Assembly: GCF_003172915.1 (NCBI RefSeq) | Contig: NZ_QGKU01000031.1 | Coordinates: 1-64,000, forward strand | DNA from: Meridianimarinicoccus roseus | GTDB lineage: Bacteria; Pseudomonadota; Alphaproteobacteria; Rhodobacterales; Rhodobacteraceae | Reading direction: 5' to 3' | Length of the DNA stretch: 64,000 nt | Part shown: positions 53,598-63,800 of the stretch, piece after piece | How the letters are laid out: every line of letters begins with the position of its first letter | Numbering within the stretch: position 1 is the first letter of the stretch | Translations under genes and position numbers: made by a program | Notes under the pieces: model-generated | Seen by the model: only the letters and a program-made list of their open reading frames with translations | Told to the model about the DNA's origin: nothing | Database searches by the model: none

Positions 53598-54311
53598 ATC
53601 CAAACCGTCAGCCTCAGCCTGTTCCGGTTTCACGGCCTCGCGAACCGGGTCTGGGCCTTCACTCAGATGGGGCTTGCCCGGCCCGCCCTGGCGCGCACCC
53701 CAGATATCGGTTTCTGGAAGCTTTGCGGCTCTGGTACCGGCGAAGGCTTCACCCCGGTGCCCAACACAGCCGTCTACGCGGTGCTGGCCACTTGGCCGGA
53801 TCTTGCCACGGCGCGCAGTCGCACCGAGACCGCCGCGGTCTTCGCCCGCCATGCGCGGCGCGCGGCGGAAAACTGGCATCTTTTCCTGACACCGACCAGC
53901 GCGCGGGGCCAATGGTCCGGGCACACGCCCTTCGCACCTGTCACGGAGGGCGGACACGCCAGCGAGCCAATCGCAGCGCTGACCCGGGCCACCATCCGCC
54001 CCGCCGTGGCGGCACGCTTCTGGCGCCGCGTGCCCGACATCTCGACCGTGATCGGCGCCGATCCCAGCGTGCTGTTCAAGATCGGCATCGGCGAGGTCCC
54101 CCTGCTGCATCAGGTCACGTTTTCGATCTGGCCCGATGCGGCCAGCATGGCCCGGTTCGCCCGTGCCGACGGCCCTCACGCCCGCGCCATCCGCGCCGTG
54201 CGCGAGGGCGCGTGGTTCTCGGAAGAACTCTACGCCCGGTTCCGTGTGCAGGACACGCGCGGCAGCTGGGGTGGCACAGACCCGATGAAGACCCGGAAAG
54301 ACGCTGCATGA
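53598..54311 (+). CDS. crtA: Spheroidene monooxygenase
   Basis: Haem-containing oxygenase that turns spheroidene into spheroidenone; 237 residues from 53598. Conserved parts are SLSLFRFHGLANRVWAFTQM, GFWKLCGSGTGEGFTPVPNT, IAALTRATIRP and FKIGIGEVPLLHQVTFSIWP. Homologues start M-QTV; here the matching codon is ATC (IQTVSLSLFR), eight bases after a good AAAGGGAG site. In-frame TTG codons at 53571 and 53580 are the nearest standard starts but have no ribosome-binding site. Position 53598 is therefore a homology-based choice. Ends ATGA over the bchI start. Confidence 0.88.
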   Translation: MQTVSLSLFRFHGLANRVWAFTQMGLARPALARTPDIGFWKLCGSGTGEGFTPVPNTAVYAVLATWPDLATARSRTETAAVFARHARRAAENWHLFLTPTSARGQWSGHTPFAPVTEGGHASEPIAALTRATIRPAVAARFWRRVPDISTVIGADPSVLFKIGIGEVPLLHQVTFSIWPDAASMARFARADGPHARAIRAVREGAWFSEELYARFRVQDTRGSWGGTDPMKTRKDAA

Positions 54312-55312
54312 CTTCTCCCTTCCCGTTTACGGCCATTGTCGGCCAGGACGACATGAAACTGGCCATGATCCTCACGGCCATCGACCCCGGCATCGGCGGT
54401 GTGCTGGTGTTCGGCGACCGCGGCACCGGCAAGTCGACCGCCGTGCGCGCGCTGGCCGCCCTGCTGCCGCCGATCGAAGTTGTGGAGGGCTGCCCGGTCA
54501 ATTCCGCCCGACACGCGGACTGCCCGGACTGGGCCAACGTCAGCTCCGACAGGATCGTGACGCGCCCGACCCCGGTGATCGACCTGCCACTGGGCGCGAC
54601 CGAGGACCGGGTGGTCGGCGCGCTTGATATCGAACGGGCGCTGACCCGCGGCGAGAAGGCGTTCGAGCCAGGGCTGCTCGCGCGGGCCAACCGGGGGTAC
54701 CTCTATATCGACGAGGCGAACCTGCTGGAGGATCACATCGTCGATCTGCTGCTGGACGTGGCGCAATCGGGCGAGAACGTCGTGGAACGCGAGGGCCTGT
54801 CGATCCGCCATGCCGCGCGCTTCGTACTGGTCGGCTCGGGCAACCCGGAGGAAGGTGAACTGCGACCCCAGCTTCTGGACCGGTTCGGACTGTCGGTGGA
54901 CGTGAAGTCGCCCACCGATATCGACGAGCGGATCGAGGTGATCCGCCGCCGCGACGCGTTCGAGCGTGACACAGATGCGTTCATGGCCACCTGGGCCCCA
55001 CAGGACGCCGCGCTGCGCGACCGGATCGTGGCCGCGCGTGCCGCGATCGGCCGTGTCGAAAGCTCCGACGCGACCCTGCGGGACTGCGCCGGGCTTTGCC
55101 TGGCACTCGGCTCCGACGGGCTGCGGGGGGAGTTGACGCTGCTGCGCACCGCCCGCGCACTCGCCGCTTTCGAGGACGCCGGTGCGATCACCCGCGATCA
55201 CCTGCGCCGCGTGTCGGCGATGGCGCTGAGCCACCGTCTGCGACGCGACCCGCTGGACGAGGCGGGCAGCGCGACCCGTGTCGCACGGATCGTGGACGAC
55301 GTGCTGGCATGA
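54308..55312 (+). CDS. bchI: Magnesium chelatase ATPase subunit I
   Basis: AAA+ motor of 334 residues that, with BchD and BchH, inserts Mg into protoporphyrin IX. Walker A VLVFGDRGTGKSTAVRAL, the BchI insertion with NSARHADCPDW, Walker B GYLYIDEANLLEDHIVDLLL and VGSGNPEEGELRPQLLDRFG are clear. The start overlaps the crtA stop. BchH is not in this window. Confidence 0.97.
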   Translation: MTSPFPFTAIVGQDDMKLAMILTAIDPGIGGVLVFGDRGTGKSTAVRALAALLPPIEVVEGCPVNSARHADCPDWANVSSDRIVTRPTPVIDLPLGATEDRVVGALDIERALTRGEKAFEPGLLARANRGYLYIDEANLLEDHIVDLLLDVAQSGENVVEREGLSIRHAARFVLVGSGNPEEGELRPQLLDRFGLSVDVKSPTDIDERIEVIRRRDAFERDTDAFMATWAPQDAALRDRIVAARAAIGRVESSDATLRDCAGLCLALGSDGLRGELTLLRTARALAAFEDAGAITRDHLRRVSAMALSHRLRRDPLDEAGSATRVARIVDDVLA

Positions 55313-57060
55313 CAGCCGCCCCGCTGCCGGACATGGACATGGACGACGACGGCAAAGACGACGCGATGGGGGACGGCTGGGCGCGGGCCTGCCTTGCGAT
55401 GACCCTTCTGGCCGTCGATCCGGGTGGGCTGCGCGGTCTGCACCTGCGCGCGCGCAGCGGGCCGGTGCGCGACGCGGCGCTGGCACGGCTTGCCGATGTG
55501 CCGCTGCCGCGCCGCCGGGTGCACCCCGCCATCGGGGACGATGCGCTGTTCGGCGGGCTGGACCTGGCTGCGACGCTGGCGGCCGGGCGCGTGGTCCGGC
55601 GGCCCGGGCTGCTGGCCGCGCCCGCTGCGATCGTGCTGGCGATGGCCGAACGCTGCGCGCCGCAACTGGCCGCCCGGCTGGGACAGGCGCTCGATGCCGG
55701 AACGGGCCACGCGCTGGTGCTGCTCGACGAAGGGGCGGAAGACGACGAGGGCGCGCCGCGCACCCTGACCGAACGGCTGGCGTTTTCCGCCGACCTGTCC
55801 GGGATCGGCTACCTGGCGGTGCGCCGCGTGCCGCCCATGGCCGCCGCCGCGCTTGACGCCGCGCGGGAAAGGCTGGCGGGCGTGACCGTCCCGGAGGATG
55901 CCGCGGGGGCGCTGGTCGCGCTGGCAGCGCGCTTCGGGATCGACAGTTTGCGCGCGCCGCTGCTGGCGCTGCGGGCGGCGCGGGCCCATGCGGCACTGGC
56001 CGGGCGTGACGCGGTGGGACCCGAGGACCTGGCCGCCGCCGCAGGGCTGGTCTACCCGCCGCGCGCGACGCGGCTGCCGCAGGAGGACGCGCCGGAGCCA
56101 GAGCCGCCACAGGACGACCCCGACCGCCCGGACGACATGCCGGACGACAAAGCCGAGGGCGAGGACCGCGACCCGCTTCAGGACATCCCCGAGGAACTGC
56201 TGGTCGATGCCATCGCGGCGCTGCTGCCGCCCGACCTGTTGCACCGGCTGGCGGCGGCCCCGGCCCGTGCCGCGCGCGGGGCGGCGGGCAGCGGTGCGGG
56301 CGCGCGGCGGCAAGGCAATCGGCGCGGGCGGCCCCTGCCCTCGCGGCCCGGCAAGCTGGACGGCACCGCGCGCATCGACCTCGTGGCAACGTTGCGCGCC
56401 GCCGCGCCCTGGCAGCCGATCCGGCGCCGCGAACGGCCCGGCAAGACCGGCCTGCACATCCATCCGGTGGATATCCGGCTCAAGCGCTTCGAGGAACGGT
56501 CGGACCGGTTGCTGATATTCACGGTCGATGCGTCGGGGTCGGCGGCGATGGCCCGGCTGGCCGAGGCGAAGGGCGCAGTCGAGTTGCTTCTGGCCGAAGC
56601 CTATGCACGGCGCGACCATGTCTCGCTTATTGCATTTCGCGGCGCGGGGGCCGAGGCCCTGCTGCCCCCCACCCGGTCGCTGGTGCAGACGAAGCGGCGG
56701 CTGGCGGGCCTGCCCGGAGGCGGCGGCACGCCGCTGGCGGCGGGGCTGCGCGCCGGGCTGGAGGCCGCGCTTCAGGCCCGCGCGCGCGGGCTCACGCCGA
56801 CACTCGCACTGCTGACGGACGGGCGCGCGAACATCGCGCTCGACGGCAGCGCGGGGCGGACGCAGGCTGGCGTGGACGCGGCGCAGATGGCCCGCGCTCT
56901 GCGTGCCGCCGGGATCCCGGCGCTGGTGCTCGATACCGGGGCGCGCCCCCAGCCGGCGCTGCGCGACCTGGCGGCGAAAATGGGAGCGCCCTACATGCCG
57001 CTGCCGCGTGCGGATGCCCGCCGCATGAGCGCCGCCATCGGCGCCGCGCTGGAGGACTAG
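55309..57060 (+). CDS. bchD: Magnesium chelatase subunit D
   Basis: Platform subunit of 583 residues. The N-terminal part is an AAA+-like domain with degenerate Walker motifs. An acidic Pro-rich linker (PEPPQDDPDRPDDMPDD, about 265-280) follows, then a von Willebrand A domain with the MIDAS start IFTVDASGSAAMARL and the distal ALLTDGRANIAL. The N-terminus is also acidic (DMDMDDDGKDD). ATGA overlap with bchI, as expected for a stoichiometric complex. Confidence 0.96.
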   Translation: MTAAPLPDMDMDDDGKDDAMGDGWARACLAMTLLAVDPGGLRGLHLRARSGPVRDAALARLADVPLPRRRVHPAIGDDALFGGLDLAATLAAGRVVRRPGLLAAPAAIVLAMAERCAPQLAARLGQALDAGTGHALVLLDEGAEDDEGAPRTLTERLAFSADLSGIGYLAVRRVPPMAAAALDAARERLAGVTVPEDAAGALVALAARFGIDSLRAPLLALRAARAHAALAGRDAVGPEDLAAAAGLVYPPRATRLPQEDAPEPEPPQDDPDRPDDMPDDKAEGEDRDPLQDIPEELLVDAIAALLPPDLLHRLAAAPARAARGAAGSGAGARRQGNRRGRPLPSRPGKLDGTARIDLVATLRAAAPWQPIRRRERPGKTGLHIHPVDIRLKRFEERSDRLLIFTVDASGSAAMARLAEAKGAVELLLAEAYARRDHVSLIAFRGAGAEALLPPTRSLVQTKRRLAGLPGGGGTPLAAGLRAGLEAALQARARGLTPTLALLTDGRANIALDGSAGRTQAGVDAAQMARALRAAGIPALVLDTGARPQPALRDLAAKMGAPYMPLPRADARRMSAAIGAALED

Positions 57061-57062
57061 CG

Positions 57063-57941
57063 ATGGACCGTGAGCGCGATCTGCCGACCTGGCCACTGCA
57101 CGCGCTGTCCCGCACGATGCGCGTGCGTCCGCATGACTGGCACGTGCAGCAGACCGGCGAAGGTCCACTGCTTGTGCTGCTTCACGGCGCGGGCGGATCG
57201 ACCCACAGTTTCCGCGACCTGATCCCGCTGCTGGCCGACACCCACCGCGTCGTGGCCATTGATCTGCCCGGACAGGGCTTCAGCCGGATGGGGACGAAGG
57301 CGCGGTGCAGCCTGCGCCACATGGCCGAGGATATCGCCGCGTTGTGCGCCGACCGGGGATGGCAGCCCGCCGCCATAATCGGCCATTCCGCGGGCGGGGC
57401 CATAGCGCTGCGGCTGTCGCAGATGGTCACCGCGCCGGATGGCGCAGCCCCGCGCGTGATCGGGCTGAATGCGGCGCTGGCGCCCTTCGACGGGGTGGCG
57501 GGCTGGCTGTTTCCGGTGCTTGCCAAGCTGCTGGTGCTGAATCCGCTGGTCCCGAAGCTGTTCTCGCTGACCTCGGGCAACCCTGCCCGCGTGCGCCAAT
57601 TGATCGAGGGCACTGGATCAAGTCTGAGCGACGAGGGCTTAGCGCTTTACACCCGCCTGATCGGGGATCGCGACCATGTCGATGCGACTTTGCGGATGAT
57701 GGCGCAATGGCATCTCGACGCACTGTTGAAGGACCTGCCCCGCCTGACGGCCGAGGTGACGCTGGTGGCAGCGGATGGCGACCGGGCGGTCCCGCCCGCG
57801 ACCTCGGTGCGGGCCGCGGCACATATGCCGCGGGCCCATGTCGTGCACCTCGCCGGTCTGGGGCACCTCGCCCACGAGGAAGACCCCGCCCGGCTGGCCG
57901 GAGTGATCCGCGACGCGCTGGATGCCCCTTCGAGGGCCTAG
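57063..57941 (+). CDS. bchO: Alpha/beta hydrolase BchO
   Basis: Hydrolase-fold protein of 292 residues found after bchID in purple bacteria and presumed to act in magnesium-protoporphyrin handling; its reaction is unproven. LLVLLHGAGGSTHSFRDLIP, the nucleophile elbow IIGHSAGGAIALRLS and the terminal His in LAGLGHLAHEED are visible. It starts two bases after bchD. Its last four bases overlap the convergent dehydrogenase gene. Confidence 0.93.
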   Translation: MDRERDLPTWPLHALSRTMRVRPHDWHVQQTGEGPLLVLLHGAGGSTHSFRDLIPLLADTHRVVAIDLPGQGFSRMGTKARCSLRHMAEDIAALCADRGWQPAAIIGHSAGGAIALRLSQMVTAPDGAAPRVIGLNAALAPFDGVAGWLFPVLAKLLVLNPLVPKLFSLTSGNPARVRQLIEGTGSSLSDEGLALYTRLIGDRDHVDATLRMMAQWHLDALLKDLPRLTAEVTLVAADGDRAVPPATSVRAAAHMPRAHVVHLAGLGHLAHEEDPARLAGVIRDALDAPSRA

Positions 57942-58828
57942 CCGTCGATCTTCTGGCCCTTCAGCACACGCAGCCGCTGGATCAGACTGGACGTGTCCCA
58001 GCGCCCGCCGCCGAGTTGCTGCACATCGGCATAGAACTGGTCCACCAGCGCGGCGACGGGCAGCGACACGCCCACCTCCTTGGCCTGTTCAAGCGCGATG
58101 CCAAGGTCCTTGCGCATCCAGTTTACCGCGAAGCCGTGGTTGAAATGCCCGTCCATCATCGTGTCCGCCCGGTTCGACAATTGCCATGAACCGCCAGCGC
58201 CCTGACTGACCAGCTTTGCTACCTGCTTGGCGTCCAGCCCGGCTTCGGCCGCCAGCATCAGCCCTTCGGAAATGCCTTGGACGATGCCCGCGATGCAGAC
58301 CTGGTTGACCATCTTCGTGACCTGCCCCGCGCCCACATCGCCGAACCGCTCGCACGCCTTGGCATAGACCTGCATCACGGCTTGAGCGCGGGCGAAATCG
58401 GCATCGCTGCCGCCGCACATGATCGCCAGTTGGCCGTTCTCGGCGCCCGCCTGCCCGCCCGAGACGGGCGCATCGACGAAACCCGATCCCTGCGCGGCCG
58501 CTGCCTCGGCGAGTTCGCGCGCAACGATGGCCGACGCGGTGGTGTGATCGACCAGCAACGCGCCTTTGGCCATGCCCGCCAGCGCGCCGTCCTCGCCAAG
58601 CACGACGGATCGCAGATCGTCGTCGTTGCCGACGCAGGTGAACACGATCTCGGCACCCTGTGCGGCCTCGCGCGGCGTTCCCCCGAAACTGCCGCCATGC
58701 TCTGCGGCCCAGGCCTCCGCCTTTGCGGTGGTGCGGTTGTAGACCGTCACCTCGTGGCCCCCTGCGGCGAGGTGACCAGCCATCGGGTAGCCCATGACAC
58801 CGAGGCCGAGAAACGCGAGTTTTGCCAT
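57938..58828 (-). CDS. 3-hydroxyisobutyrate dehydrogenase-family oxidoreductase
   Basis: NAD(P)-dependent beta-hydroxyacid dehydrogenase of 296 residues. The N-terminal Rossmann motif is LAFLGLGVMGYPMAGHLA, the substrate motif DAPVSGGQAGAENGQLAIMC, and the catalytic Lys region TKMVNQVCIAGIVQGISEGL; all are typical. Family members act on 3-hydroxyisobutyrate, tartronate semialdehyde or glyoxylate; the exact substrate cannot be told. It marks the edge of the photosynthesis cluster. Confidence 0.9.
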   Translation of the reverse strand: MAKLAFLGLGVMGYPMAGHLAAGGHEVTVYNRTTAKAEAWAAEHGGSFGGTPREAAQGAEIVFTCVGNDDDLRSVVLGEDGALAGMAKGALLVDHTTASAIVARELAEAAAAQGSGFVDAPVSGGQAGAENGQLAIMCGGSDADFARAQAVMQVYAKACERFGDVGAGQVTKMVNQVCIAGIVQGISEGLMLAAEAGLDAKQVAKLVSQGAGGSWQLSNRADTMMDGHFNHGFAVNWMRKDLGIALEQAKEVGVSLPVAALVDQFYADVQQLGGGRWDTSSLIQRLRVLKGQKIDG

Positions 58829-59033
58829 TGTTCCTTACTCCCTTGTGACGGGGCCGTCCCGTATCCCGCGGCCCCGTTCGTGGCGCACATGTCGCAAGCC
58901 AGCCGAGCGCGGTCAATGGCACACAGCCCGGTGCGATTTGGCGGTTTTTTGGCCCGGATGCGTGACAAGCCCCTTGAATGATGGGAAACCTGCGGCAGGT
59001 CGGCAAGAAACCCCAGACGGGTCGGAGGCAAGT

Positions 59034-60863
59034 GTGCGCGCAGGTTTTTCTTTTTTGACAGTGGCTTGGGTTGCGGCCAGCCCAGCACTGGCGCTTGACT
59101 CGGTCGAAGTGAACGTGATCGGCATCGACGACGATAACCGCGCGGCGGTCACCTCGGCGGTCGAGGCCGCGTCGCTTGCCTTCAGATCGCTCGACGAGCC
59201 GCTGGAAAGCGACGCCGACCTTTTCGGCGTCGCGGTCACCGACTACGCTCGCATCATCGGTGGGCTGTATGGCGAGGGCTTCTACGGACCCGCTGTGTCC
59301 ATCCTGATCGACGGGAGCGAGGCGGCCGAAATCGACCCGTTCAACCCGCCTACGCAAATTGGCGTCATCACGATCAATGTCACCCCCGGCCCACGGTTCG
59401 GCTTCGGCGCGCTGGACGTGTCGCCGCGACCGGACTCCCGCCAGGGAACGCGGCTTGTAAAAGGGTTCGAACCCGGCCGTCAGGCGCGGTCCGGGCTGAT
59501 CGCAACTGCGGCCAACACCGCCGTGGGCGAATGGCGCGACGAGGGCCACGCGAAGGCCGATGTCGCCGATCAGCGGATCGTGGCACGGCACGACGAGGCG
59601 CTGCTTGACGTTACGATCTCGCTCGCGCCGGGACCGAAATTGCGTTTCGGAACGCTCACGATCGACGGCGATCGCGATGTCAGCGACAAGCGCGTGCGGC
59701 AGATCATGGGCTTTCCCACCGGCGAGGTCTATTCGCCCGAGGAGCTGCGCGACGCCGTCAACCGGGTGCGCCGCACCGGTGTGTTCGCCACCGTGTCGGT
59801 GGCCGAGACGGACACACCCAACCCCGACGGCACGCTAGACTACCGCATGACGCTGATTGAACAAAAGCCGCGCCGCTTCGGCTTCAATGTCGAATTCAGC
59901 AGCGTCGAGGGGCTGACGCTGGGCGGCTTCTGGCTGCACCGCAACCTCTTTGGCGGGGCCGAACGGCTGCGCATCGAGGCCCAGGTTCAGAACCTTGGCG
60001 GGGAACAGGCCGGCCTGCAGGATCGCGGCGGAGAAGACTACACCGCTTCGATGCGCCTGACCCGCCCCGGCACCTTCGGCGCCGACAACGACGCGTTCAC
60101 CTTCGCCACCTTCGAAAGCACCGACGACCCGGACTACAAGGAAGACAGCTTCGTCTTCGGCATTGGTGTGACACGCTATTTCAGCAGTCGGCTGTTCGGC
60201 GAAGTTTCGGGTGGCCTGCGCTATTCCGAGGTGAGCGACGCGTTCGGCGACCGGACCTTCAAACACGCGGTTCTGCCTTCGCGGCTGGAATGGGACCGCC
60301 GGGACGATCCGGGCGACGCCGCCTCGGGCTTCTTCCTCGGAGTGCGCGCGACGCCGTATGTCGGCATCGACGGCTCGCAAAGCGGCGCGGTGGGCGAATT
60401 GGACCTGCGTGGCTACCTCGGGTTCGGCGCCAACAACACGACAGTTCTGGCCGGCCGGGTGCAACTTGGCAGCGTCGTCGGGTCGGATCTTGACGCCACG
60501 CCGCCCGACTTCCTGTTCTTCTCGGGCGGGGGCGGCACCGTACGCGGCCAGAAATACCAGTCGCTCGGCGTGGACCAGCCCAATGGCGAGACGTCCGGCG
60601 GGCGCAGCTTCCTTGGCGTTTCGGGCGAAGTGCGGCAACTGATCCGCGGCACCATCGGGGCAGTCGCCTTCGTCGATGTCGGGTATATCGGCGAGGACAG
60701 CTTCATCGACGAGAACGCGGGCTTCCATGCCGGTGCCGGCATCGGCGCGCGCATCGGCACGGCAATCGGTCCGATCCGGGTCGATCTCGGCACGCCGGTC
60801 AGCGACTTCGGCGACCGTTTCTCGAGCGTGGAACTTTATATCGGTGTAGGGCAGGCATTCTGA
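59034..60863 (+). CDS. tamA: Translocation and assembly module outer-membrane protein TamA
   Basis: Omp85-family outer-membrane protein of 609 residues. It begins with GTG behind CGGAGGCAA and has a signal peptide (FLTVAWVAASPALALDSV). POTRA domains follow to about residue 280 (KLRFGTLTIDGDRDVSDKRV, YSPEELRDAVNRVRRTGVFA), then a 16-strand barrel with the Omp85 VRG motif in GGGGTVRGQKYQSLG. It ends VGQAF with C-terminal Phe. It forms with TamB, encoded next (TGATG overlap), a system for placing proteins or lipids in the outer membrane. Confidence 0.92.
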   Translation: MRAGFSFLTVAWVAASPALALDSVEVNVIGIDDDNRAAVTSAVEAASLAFRSLDEPLESDADLFGVAVTDYARIIGGLYGEGFYGPAVSILIDGSEAAEIDPFNPPTQIGVITINVTPGPRFGFGALDVSPRPDSRQGTRLVKGFEPGRQARSGLIATAANTAVGEWRDEGHAKADVADQRIVARHDEALLDVTISLAPGPKLRFGTLTIDGDRDVSDKRVRQIMGFPTGEVYSPEELRDAVNRVRRTGVFATVSVAETDTPNPDGTLDYRMTLIEQKPRRFGFNVEFSSVEGLTLGGFWLHRNLFGGAERLRIEAQVQNLGGEQAGLQDRGGEDYTASMRLTRPGTFGADNDAFTFATFESTDDPDYKEDSFVFGIGVTRYFSSRLFGEVSGGLRYSEVSDAFGDRTFKHAVLPSRLEWDRRDDPGDAASGFFLGVRATPYVGIDGSQSGAVGELDLRGYLGFGANNTTVLAGRVQLGSVVGSDLDATPPDFLFFSGGGGTVRGQKYQSLGVDQPNGETSGGRSFLGVSGEVRQLIRGTIGAVAFVDVGYIGEDSFIDENAGFHAGAGIGARIGTAIGPIRVDLGTPVSDFGDRFSSVELYIGVGQAF

Positions 60864-63800
60864 TGCGGGCAAGGACCAAGATCATCGCGGCCGTTCTGGC
60901 GCTCGGTTGCACGGTTGCGCCGGTGCCGCTGGCGCTGGCACAGCAGGACGGCGCCGAGGACGCGGGCTTTCTCGAGAACCTGATCCAGAACGCGCTTGGC
61001 GGCGAGGGCCGCGAGGTGCGCGTGGTCGGGTTGAGCGGGGTGCTGAGTTCCGAGGCCAGCATAGAGCGGATCGAGATCGCCGATGACGACGGCACGTGGC
61101 TGCGCGTTCAGGATGTCACACTGGACTGGCGGCGACTTGCGCTGCTGCGCGGGCGGCTGGAGGTCGACGCGCTGACCGTCGGCGTGATCGACGTTCTGCG
61201 CAAACCTCTTCCCGGCCCCGAGGCGCCGCCGAAATTGGCGGCCGACCCGGATGCGGTGCCAGAGCCTTTCTCTCTGCCAGACCTGCCGGTTGCAGTGAAT
61301 GTCGCGCAGCTTTCGATGGGCGCGATCCGGCTCGGCGCGCCGGTGCTGGGCGAAGCGGCCGCTCTGTCGCTGTCCGGCGCGGCGCAGCTTGAAGGCGGCG
61401 AAGGGTCCGCCAACCTGTCGCTGGTGCGCATCGACGGACAGGAGGCCGCCTATCGCGTCGCGGCCGGCTACACGAACGCCAACGGCGTCCTACTGATCGA
61501 CCTCGACCTATCGGAAGCACCCGAAGGGCTGATCACGACGCTGGCGGGCATCCCCGGCAGCCCCTCGCTCGAACTGACGCTGAAGGGCGAGGACCCGCTG
61601 TCCGACTTCACCGCGACGCTCGGCCTGCGCACCAGCGACATCGACCGGCTCTCCGGCACCATCGGGCTGCGCGACCTGCCCGGTGCCGACACGCCCGAAC
61701 GCGAGATCACCGCCGACGTGGCGGGCGACGTAGCCGACCTGTTCCTGCCCGACTATCGCGACTTCTTCGGCCGCCGCATCGCACTGACCCTGCGCGCTCG
61801 GCAGGGCGACGCGATCGGGCTGGACGTGGAACAGCTTGAACTGGTCACGCGCGGGTTACAGCTGACCGGCAGCGCGAACCTGTCCCCCGCCTACCTGCCA
61901 CAGGAACTGGATCTGCAGGCGCATCTGGGTACTGATCTGGGTCTGCCGGTCGTGCTGCCGATGCCCGGCCCGCCGGTGCTTGTGCACGAGGCGGATCTGG
62001 ACATCACCTACGACGAGGCGGCAGGCGACACCTTCGCGGTGAGAATGGACGGCACCGGTGTGATGCGCGCCGACGGCCTGCTTCTGGACACGCTGTCCTT
62101 CGCCACCGAGGGTCAACTGACAAAGGCCGCGCCGACCGACATCACCGCCGCGTTGGCCGATATCCGTGCGCAACTGGGCGGCTTCTCGATCACCGATCCC
62201 GCGCTCTGGGAGGCGGCGGGCGACAACCTGGACCTGTCGGGCCGGGTGGACTGGCAGAAGGCCGGGCCGCTCAGCGTTACCGGCTTCCGGGTCGCTTCGG
62301 GCGATCTGGACCTGCGGGGCGATGCAACCGTCACAGGGCTAGACACCCAGGCGATCGCGCTCAGCGCGCAGGTCGAGGCACAGGCGGGCGATCTGTCGCG
62401 CTTTTCGGCGATCAGCGGGCAGGACCTTGGCGGCGCGATCGACGCGGCCGTCGACGCGGATTACGACACCGTCACCGGCGCTTTCGACGTGACGCTGGAC
62501 GGGGTCAGCCGCGATCTGGTGATCGGCGATGCCGGCGCGGATGCCCTGCTGTCGGGCAGGGTGGAGCTTGGTCTGGACGCGGCGCGCACCGCGGACGGGA
62601 TCAGCGTGGACCGTCTGCGCCTGAACGGCGGCCGAGTAGACCTGACTGGCAATGGCGGGATCGACGCGCAGGGCTGGCCCCGTGCGGTCAGACTGCAAGG
62701 GCGCGTCGGTGCGCCCGATGGGCCGGCCGTGGTGCTGCCCGCCCCCGGCCCGCGCATGACGCTGCAATCGGCGCAATTGAACCTGACCTACGATCCCGAA
62801 ACCGGCGACGCTTTCCAGCTTGACGTTCTGGCGCAGGATTTCCGGCGCGAGGGCGAGTTGGCGATGGATGAGGCCGAGGTGATCGCCCTTGGCGAGCTGC
62901 GCCGGTCCGGCAGCGACGTGGAGGGCGCGACCGCCCGCGTCACCGCCGCCCTGAGCGGCCTGAGTGCGACCGACCCGAACCTGAGCGATGCCATCGCCCC
63001 GGGCGCGAGCTTCGACACCGACATCGCCTGGGATGCTGCCGAACGCAGCCTGACGGTGGACGGGCTCGACCTGACCTCGGGCGCGCTGGCGCTGTCGGGT
63101 GATCTGGCCGTGAGCGAACTGGCGACCGACGACATGGCGCTCGATGCGCGGGTGAACGCGCAGACCGGCCCGCTGTCGCGCTTCGCGCCGCTGACGGGCC
63201 TGCAACTGGACGGAACGGCAACCGCGCGCGGCACACTGTCCTATGCTGTGGGCACTGGATTCTTTGACGTGGACATGCGCGCCGAAGGCCAGGACCTGGC
63301 CACCGGCATCGCCGAGGCGGACCAGCTGATCGGCGGGACCTCGACCATCGTGGCGCGCGCCACGCGGGACGAGGCCGGACTCGACATCAGGCAGGCCGAG
63401 ATCCGCACCCGCGAGTTGACCGCGACGGCAACCGGCGGCATCGTCGATGAGGTGACCACGGTCAATCTCGATGCGGCGCTGCGCGATGTCGGCCTGTTCG
63501 CACCGGGCTTCAACGGCCCGCTGACCGTCACGACGACCGCCCGCAACCGCAACGACACTTGGTCGCTGAACGGCGATCTGACCGGGCCCGGCGGGTCCGA
63601 AGCGCGGTTCGCTGGAGATGTGTTGCGCCCAGATGGCACGATGGGTCTGGACGTGCGCGGCGCGCTGCCGCTTGGCCTTGCCAACCGCTTCCTGCTGCCG
63701 CGCACCATCGACGGCACCGCCCGTTTCGATATTGCAGTGGACGGGACGCCGGGGCTGGATGCGGTAAGCGGTTCGGTGACGGTCGATGGCGCACGCCTTG

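Noticed and set aside
54230-57168. Minus-strand frames of 719 and 656 codons opposite bchI and bchD
   Set aside because: Arg/Ala/Pro-rich shadow sequences; bchI and bchD on the plus strand have all catalytic motifs.
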